From positions 1 through 10,278 of the forward strand of contig JAJZDR010000089.1 of NCBI GenBank assembly GCA_021805885.1: a stretch of DNA of 10,278 nucleotides, written 5' to 3'. The notes below the pieces were generated by a model. It saw only the letters and a program-made list of their open reading frames with translations. It was not told the origin of the DNA and searched no databases. Position numbers and translations under genes: made by a program. Below, one piece after another: positions 6,687 through 10,278 of the stretch; positions within the stretch are counted from its first letter, which is position 1; every line of letters starts with the position of its first letter. The stretch is from a bacterium (GTDB lineage Bacteria > Patescibacteria > Dojkabacteria > JAKAPS01 > JAJZLI01).

Positions 6687-7193
6687 TTATCTTGCCTTTA
6701 AATTTTGTAAAGCTAAAAAACTACAGTATATATTTGCTTTTTTATTAGTAGATCCCAGTCTTTTGGACAAAACATCTTTAACTCCAGCAAGTTCAAGAAT
6801 TGGTTTAATATTTTTCCCTGCTATAATTCCTGTTCCATGTACTGCTGGCTTAAAAAGCATTTTTGCAGCTTTAAAGTCTTGTGTGATTTCATGTGTAATA
6901 GTATTCTCTGTAAGATTTATTGAAATTACAGATGCTCTAGCCTTTCTTATTGCTTTTTCTATAGCAAATTTAGGGTCATTACCTACACCTTTTCCTATTC
7001 CAATCCTACCATTTCTATTACCAACTACGACCATAGCTGAGAACCTAAATCTTTTAGCTCCTTTTGTAACCTTTGTAACTCTTTTTGTCTCAAGAATATA
7101 ATGCTCATAATCAGATATAGGAGTCTTATCCTCCAGACTTATTTCATCTATAATTATTTCTTTTATTTCTGTTACATTTTCTTTTTTTGCCAT
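6687..7193 (-). CDS. rpsE: 30S ribosomal protein uS5
   Basis: This small-subunit protein sits near the decoding site and mRNA entry and matters for translational accuracy. The N-terminal RNA-binding domain shows RVTKVTKGAKRFRFSAMVVV (38-57) followed by GNRNGRIGIGKGVG (58-71), the family signature. The C-terminal domain has GTGIIAGKNIKPILELAGV (120-138), then DVLSKRLGSTN. The 168-residue protein has an acidic N-terminal tail of about 35 residues, some 18 longer than in E. coli. No strong Shine-Dalgarno sequence precedes the ATG. It lies 27 nt after rplR and is followed directly by rplO, without rpmD. Confidence 0.97.
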   Translation of the reverse strand: MAKKENVTEIKEIIIDEISLEDKTPISDYEHYILETKRVTKVTKGAKRFRFSAMVVVGNRNGRIGIGKGVGNDPKFAIEKAIRKARASVISINLTENTITHEITQDFKAAKMLFKPAVHGTGIIAGKNIKPILELAGVKDVLSKRLGSTNKKANIYCSFLALQNLKAR

Positions 7194-7220
7194 AATAATT
7201 ATCTTTTGGATCTAGATCCT

Positions 7221-7562
7221 TTAAAATATTAAACCACTTTCCTTAGCTCCATCAGAGAAAGATTTTACTCTCCCATGAAATCTATATCCGCCTCTATCAA
7301 ATACAACAGCTTTTATACCTTTTGATACTGCTATTTTACCAAATTCTACACCAAGATTATATGATCTCTCTGTTTTATCCTTCCCATCCTTTATAACTTT
7401 AGTAGACATACCAATAATTGTCTCACTTTTATCATCATCTATTATCTGTACATATATATCCTTATTAGATCTAAAAACAGATAGTCTGGGTCTTATTTTA
7501 GTCCCTGATACTTTTTTTCTTATAATTTTATGTCTTTTTAATCTTCCTTGTAATTTTTTCAT
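7221..7562 (-). CDS. rplR: 50S ribosomal protein uL18
   Basis: uL18 binds 5S rRNA together with uL5 and helps attach it to the central protuberance. The 113-residue protein has the typical basic N-terminus (RLKRHKIIRKKVSGT), then RPRLSVFRSNKDIYVQIIDD (24-43), and a C-terminal core with VVFDRGGYRFHGRVKSFSDG (86-105), a close match to the family's DRGGyxYHGRVkalAdg pattern. The C-terminus KESGLIF is complete. It lies 17 nt downstream of rplF in the standard spc order. No clear Shine-Dalgarno sequence is visible before its ATG. Confidence 0.97.
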   Translation of the reverse strand: MKKLQGRLKRHKIIRKKVSGTKIRPRLSVFRSNKDIYVQIIDDDKSETIIGMSTKVIKDGKDKTERSYNLGVEFGKIAVSKGIKAVVFDRGGYRFHGRVKSFSDGAKESGLIF

Positions 7563-7579
7563 ATAATCTGAATCAAAAT

Positions 7580-8128
7580 TTATTTAACTGTAGCCTTACC
7601 ACTCTTTCCGGCTTTTTTAATTACAAATTCATCCTTATACCTTATACCTTTACCTTTATATGGTTCTGGTTTCTTAACTTTCCTTATGTCTGCACTTATT
7701 TGTCCAACTAACTGTTTATCTATACCACTTACTTTTATTTGATTGTTATCATATACCTCAAACTTTATCCCTTCAACTTTTTTAACTTTTACAGTATGTG
7801 AATAACCTACATTTAAAACAATATCCTCACCTTCTAATGCAACCCTATATCCTATACCTTGTAATGCAAGTTCTTTATAGAAACCTGTTGACACACCTGT
7901 AACCATATTATTTATAAGTGATCTATATAGACCGTGTAAAGATTTGTCCTCTTTAGAATCTGATTTTCTTGATATTTTAATAAGGTTATCTTCTTGAATA
8001 ATTTTTACCCTATTTAAATAGTGCATTCTAAGTTCTCCTAATTTTCCTTTGACAACAACTTCGTCACTGTTTATTTCAACATTAACACCTTCTTTTAAAT
8101 CTATTGGCAATAACCCTATTCTTGACAT
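7580..8128 (-). CDS. rplF: 50S ribosomal protein uL6
   Basis: uL6 lies near the sarcin-ricin loop and the GTPase-associated centre of the large subunit. The N-terminus MSRIGLLPIDLKEGV is typical, and two repeated alpha/beta domains follow. The family signature KPEPYKGKGIRY is at residues 153-164. HGLYRSLINNMVTGVSTGF (65-83) and LQGIGYRVALEG (89-100) are also characteristic. At 182 residues the length is normal. It starts 6 nt after the rpsH stop, so translational coupling is likely; only a weak GGT precedes the ATG. Confidence 0.97.
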   Translation of the reverse strand: MSRIGLLPIDLKEGVNVEINSDEVVVKGKLGELRMHYLNRVKIIQEDNLIKISRKSDSKEDKSLHGLYRSLINNMVTGVSTGFYKELALQGIGYRVALEGEDIVLNVGYSHTVKVKKVEGIKFEVYDNNQIKVSGIDKQLVGQISADIRKVKKPEPYKGKGIRYKDEFVIKKAGKSGKATVK

Positions 8129-8134
8129 AATAAT

Positions 8135-8512
8135 TTACCAAATTTTACAAATAATCTCTCCACCTACCTTATTTCTTCGCGCCTCACTATCAGTGATAAC
8201 GCCTTCGGGTGTAGATAGTATACAAAAACCAAGTCCATTTAAAACTTTTGGTATATCTCTATATGATGAATATACCTTCAAACTTGGTTTCGATACCCTT
8301 TCTATTCCTGATATCACACTTTCACCCTTTTTATACTTTAGGGATATTATTATATCATGTTCTTTGATTTCATAACCTTTTATGTAGCCCCTTTCTTTAA
8401 GAACTTTCACTATATCCTCTTTTATAGTACTTAAAGGTACTGACACAATTTCCTTATCTCTTAATATCGCATTTCTTATTCTTGTTAATAAATCTGCTAT
8501 TGGATCACTCAT
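8135..8512 (-). CDS. rpsH: 30S ribosomal protein uS8
   Basis: uS8 is a primary binder of the 16S rRNA central domain; in E. coli it also represses the spc operon by binding its mRNA. The sequence opens with MSDPIADLLTRIRNAI and ends with GLGFCILSTPEGVITDSE (93-110) and VGGEIICKIW, matching the family's STxxGvmtdxeAr and GGeilcxvw blocks. At 125 residues it is slightly shorter than E. coli uS8 (about 130). AGGT ends 6 nt before the ATG and is a weak ribosome binding site. A 43-nt gap separates it from rpsN, the largest gap inside this ribosomal cluster. I see no convincing hairpin there. Confidence 0.97.
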   Translation of the reverse strand: MSDPIADLLTRIRNAILRDKEIVSVPLSTIKEDIVKVLKERGYIKGYEIKEHDIIISLKYKKGESVISGIERVSKPSLKVYSSYRDIPKVLNGLGFCILSTPEGVITDSEARRNKVGGEIICKIW

Positions 8513-8555
8513 AATTAAACCTACAATAAATTACATATAATTATTCTATACCATG

Positions 8556-8750
8556 CTACCATGATGACTTCCTTACTCCAGGAAGCTTCCCTTCGTGTGC
8601 TAAATGTCTTAAGCATATTCTACAAACCCCAAAATCTCTAAAATATGCTCTGGAACGACCACAGATAGTACATCTGTTATACCTTCGAACTTCAAATTTC
8701 ATTTTTTTTACTCTTTCTTGTTGTTTATCAACCAATGCTTTTCTTGCCAT
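8556..8750 (-). CDS. rpsN: 30S ribosomal protein uS14, zinc-binding short form
   Basis: uS14 is a small-subunit head protein. This is the short, zinc-binding type (64 residues; the classical type Z has 61). The four cysteines C27, C30, C43 and C46 form a CTIC…CRIC zinc ribbon, and the C-terminus LPGVRKSSW is the family hallmark. The longer zinc-free type of E. coli has about 100 residues and lacks these cysteines. One base separates the gene from rplE, so the two are almost certainly translated from one mRNA. Confidence 0.97.
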   Translation of the reverse strand: MARKALVDKQQERVKKMKFEVRRYNRCTICGRSRAYFRDFGVCRICLRHLAHEGKLPGVRKSSW

Positions 8751-8751
8751 A

Positions 8752-9327
8752 TTACTTTTTTTCTAAATTATCATTTGCTACAGGTTCCTTTACTAGAGGC
8801 AACCCAAGATATTTAAATAAAATCTTTGCATCCTTGTCATTTACTGCTGTTGTAACAATCGTAATCTGTAGAGATTTTACCTTATCTCCATACATTTGTG
8901 CAACTTCAGAGAATACTGAGTGTTCTTTTATGCCTATTGAGTAGTTACCTTTGCCATCAAAAGAACTTAATGTTAACCCTCTAAAATCTCTGAAACGAGG
9001 AATAACAATATCAACTAACTTCTGATAAAAATCCCACATCCTATCACTTCTTAGAGTAACTTTTACTCCTATATTCATACCTTCCCTTATATGAAAATTA
9101 GATATAGAAGCCCTTGCCTTTGTTGTAACAGGAACTTGTCCAGTGATTGCAGTAATTATTTCTCTCATCTGATCTAATGCTTCAGGGTTATTGGGTACAG
9201 AATCAGATACTCCAGAATTAATTATTATCTTAGATAAACTTGGTACTGCAAAAATATTATCCATTTTCATTTCTTTTGCTATATCTTCTCTTAATTTTTT
9301 GTTATATTTTTCTTTCAAACTATTCAT
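8752..9327 (-). CDS. rplE: 50S ribosomal protein uL5
   Basis: uL5 binds 5S rRNA and contacts the P-site tRNA and the 30S head across the subunit bridge. Over 191 residues the protein shows the family blocks [20 protein letters not shown] (68-87), [18 protein letters not shown] (88-105), PRFRDFRGL (110-118) and [17 protein letters not shown] (123-139). It is about 10 residues longer than E. coli uL5 (179), mostly through a hydrophilic tail ([11 protein letters not shown]). The start lies 10 nt after the rplX stop; no Shine-Dalgarno sequence is seen in that short gap. Confidence 0.97.
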   Translation of the reverse strand: MNSLKEKYNKKLREDIAKEMKMDNIFAVPSLSKIIINSGVSDSVPNNPEALDQMREIITAITGQVPVTTKARASISNFHIREGMNIGVKVTLRSDRMWDFYQKLVDIVIPRFRDFRGLTLSSFDGKGNYSIGIKEHSVFSEVAQMYGDKVKSLQITIVTTAVNDKDAKILFKYLGLPLVKEPVANDNLEKK

Positions 9328-9337
9328 ACTGAACTAT

Positions 9338-9628
9338 TTATATTATACTTTTACATTTTTTACAGCTTCTTTCTTTTATACCTTTTTCATTAATTGTATA
9401 TCCTACTCTCGTAGGTTTGTTACATTTAGGGCATATTAATTTAGCTATGGAGACATCTATCGCTTTTTGTCTATCCACCATACCAGAACCTTTTACAGCT
9501 TTTTTGTATAGTCCAACACCATCAACGAATATCTTATTTTTCGCAGGTAATACTTTTGATACTTTAGAAATATTCCCTTTCTTATTCCCGCTCAATAATT
9601 GTACTGAATCCCCTTTTCTTATTTTCAT
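9338..9628 (-). CDS. rplX: 50S ribosomal protein uL24 with zinc-knuckle cysteines
   Basis: uL24 is an early assembly initiator that binds the 5' domain of 23S rRNA near the exit tunnel. A KOW motif covers about residues 4-30 ([19 protein letters not shown]), followed by [13 protein letters not shown]. The C-terminal part carries KPTRVGYT (71-78) flanked by two CxxC pairs, C66/C69 and C89/C92, which probably bind zinc. E. coli uL24 lacks this quartet; it occurs in a subset of bacterial uL24 proteins. At 96 residues it is of normal length. The ATG overlaps the rplN stop by 4 nt (ATGA), so translation is probably coupled. Confidence 0.96.
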   Translation of the reverse strand: MKIRKGDSVQLLSGNKKGNISKVSKVLPAKNKIFVDGVGLYKKAVKGSGMVDRQKAIDVSIAKLICPKCNKPTRVGYTINEKGIKERSCKKCKSII

Positions 9629-9996
9629 AATACTTCATCTGCTAAACTAACTAACTTATTAAAACCCCTATCTCTAAGTTCTCTTGCTACTGGACCGAAA
9701 ATAGCTGTTCCTCTTGGATCTCCGCTTTTCGGATCAATTATTACTGCAGCATTATCATCAAACCTTATATATGAGCCGTCTTTTCTTCTTACTTCTTTGC
9801 GCGATCTAACAATTACAGCTGTAACCATATCATGTGCACTAACTTGACCCCCTGGAGAAACTTTTAAAACAGTGCATTTCACCCTATCTCCAACCCTTGA
9901 AAATCTTCTAAATGATACACCTAAGGACCCTAGAACTTTTAATTCCTTTGCCCCTGTATTATCTATACATTTTATTCTTGATTCATCTTGTAACAT
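9625..9996 (-). CDS. rplN: 50S ribosomal protein uL14
   Basis: uL14 lies at the subunit interface and takes part in an intersubunit bridge with 16S rRNA. The 123-residue protein is well conserved: [14 protein letters not shown] (10-23), [20 protein letters not shown] (60-79), DDNAAVI (80-86) and [15 protein letters not shown] (94-108), ending in [14 protein letters not shown], 10 nt before the ATG within the end of rpsQ, is a possible ribosome binding site with long spacing. It starts 2 nt after the rpsQ stop and ends with TGA overlapping the rplX start. That TGA is direct evidence that UGA is a stop codon here. Confidence 0.98.
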   Translation of the reverse strand: MLQDESRIKCIDNTGAKELKVLGSLGVSFRRFSRVGDRVKCTVLKVSPGGQVSAHDMVTAVIVRSRKEVRRKDGSYIRFDDNAAVIIDPKSGDPRGTAIFGPVARELRDRGFNKLVSLADEVL

Positions 9997-9998
9997 AA

Positions 9999-10274
9999 TT
10001 ATTTGACTCCAGAATTTTTAATATATTTAAAACTTATTCTTTTAGAGATAGGCCTCGTTTTTATGAATGCAATTTCATCTCCAACATTCAATGTATCATC
10101 AATCTCACATGCAACCAAATATATCTTTGTCTTTTTTATTAACTTTTTATATAGAGGATGTGGAACATATCTTAATACCTTTACTCTTATACACTTACTT
10201 CCATTAACTTGAGGAAGTAATACTGTCCCTCTTAATATTTTTTTGACCTTTGGTTTAGATATATTAGGTTGCAT
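9999..10274 (-). CDS. rpsQ: 30S ribosomal protein uS17
   Basis: uS17 binds the 5' domain of 16S rRNA and is a primary assembly protein. Over 91 residues (family usually about 80-90) it has an OB fold with RGTVLLP (15-21), [20 protein letters not shown] (27-46), [16 protein letters not shown] (64-79) and a basic tail. It is more divergent than its neighbours: the usual kTivV segment is KCIRV, and the kyxaHDE segment reads IYLVACEID (51-59). The ATG at 10274 gives a normal N-terminus, but only four more bases remain in the window, so an upstream start or a ribosome binding site cannot be checked. Upstream spc/S10 genes such as rpmC would be expected beyond the edge. Confidence 0.93.
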   Translation of the reverse strand: MQPNISKPKVKKILRGTVLLPQVNGSKCIRVKVLRYVPHPLYKKLIKKTKIYLVACEIDDTLNVGDEIAFIKTRPISKRISFKYIKNSGVK

Positions 10275-10278
10275 GTGA

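Noticed and set aside
8513..8555. The 43-nt rpsN-rpsH gap as a regulatory RNA element or uS8 binding site
   Set aside because: It is AT-rich without a stable stem that I can find by eye. A fold prediction would be needed, so no feature is claimed.
9625..9628. Recoded UGA (Gly), as in Gracilibacteria or Absconditabacteria
   Set aside because: TGA ends rplN exactly where uL14 proteins end (…SLADEVL), and the first kinase-like gene ends in TGA at the start of the next gene. No in-frame TGA is needed in any conserved protein.

Overview
The window looks like a chromosomal segment of a low-GC, streamlined bacterium, most probably a member of the Candidate Phyla Radiation (Patescibacteria). This is inferred from four things. 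The spc-type ribosomal protein cluster goes straight from uS5 to uL15 with no uL30 gene. Genes are packed with 0-40 nt gaps or 1-4 nt overlaps. The adenylate kinase is very short. Shine-Dalgarno sequences are weak or missing at many starts. TAA, TAG and TGA all end genes here, so the code is the standard bacterial one, which argues against the Gracilibacteria/Absconditabacteria recoding of UGA. A finer placement is not possible from this window.

Layout, left to right. (1) Bases 1-1226, + strand: the C-terminal motor and DNA-binding part of an FtsK/SpoIIIE DNA translocase, cut by the window edge. (2) Bases 1227-2535, - strand: adk then map (adenylate kinase, methionine aminopeptidase), converging on ftsK with no spacer. 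(3) Bases 2536-2628: a short divergent intergenic region that probably holds promoters in both directions. (4) Bases 2629-4964, + strand: two overlapping genes for six-helix membrane proteins whose cytoplasmic parts resemble histidine kinases but lack key catalytic residues. (5) Bases 4968-10274, - strand: secY and ten ribosomal protein genes. In transcription order these are rpsQ, rplN, rplX, rplE, rpsN, rpsH, rplF, rplR, rpsE, rplO and secY. The cluster continues past the right edge.

The ribosomal genes, SecY, Adk and Map form the classical spc-operon order (…rplO-secY-adk-map). The oppositely oriented membrane-kinase-like pair sits between secY and adk and splits that unit. As a result adk-map needs its own promoter, and a good leaderless candidate lies directly before adk. 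The kinase-like pair is the most unusual part of the window. The two proteins share an architecture and appear translationally coupled. The first has lost nearly all histidine kinase hallmarks. The second keeps an N-box Asn and a glycine-rich ATP lid but lacks the G1 box and has Ser where the phospho-accepting His is expected. No response regulator gene is nearby. They may be a heteromeric membrane sensor or pseudokinase pair, but this is inference.
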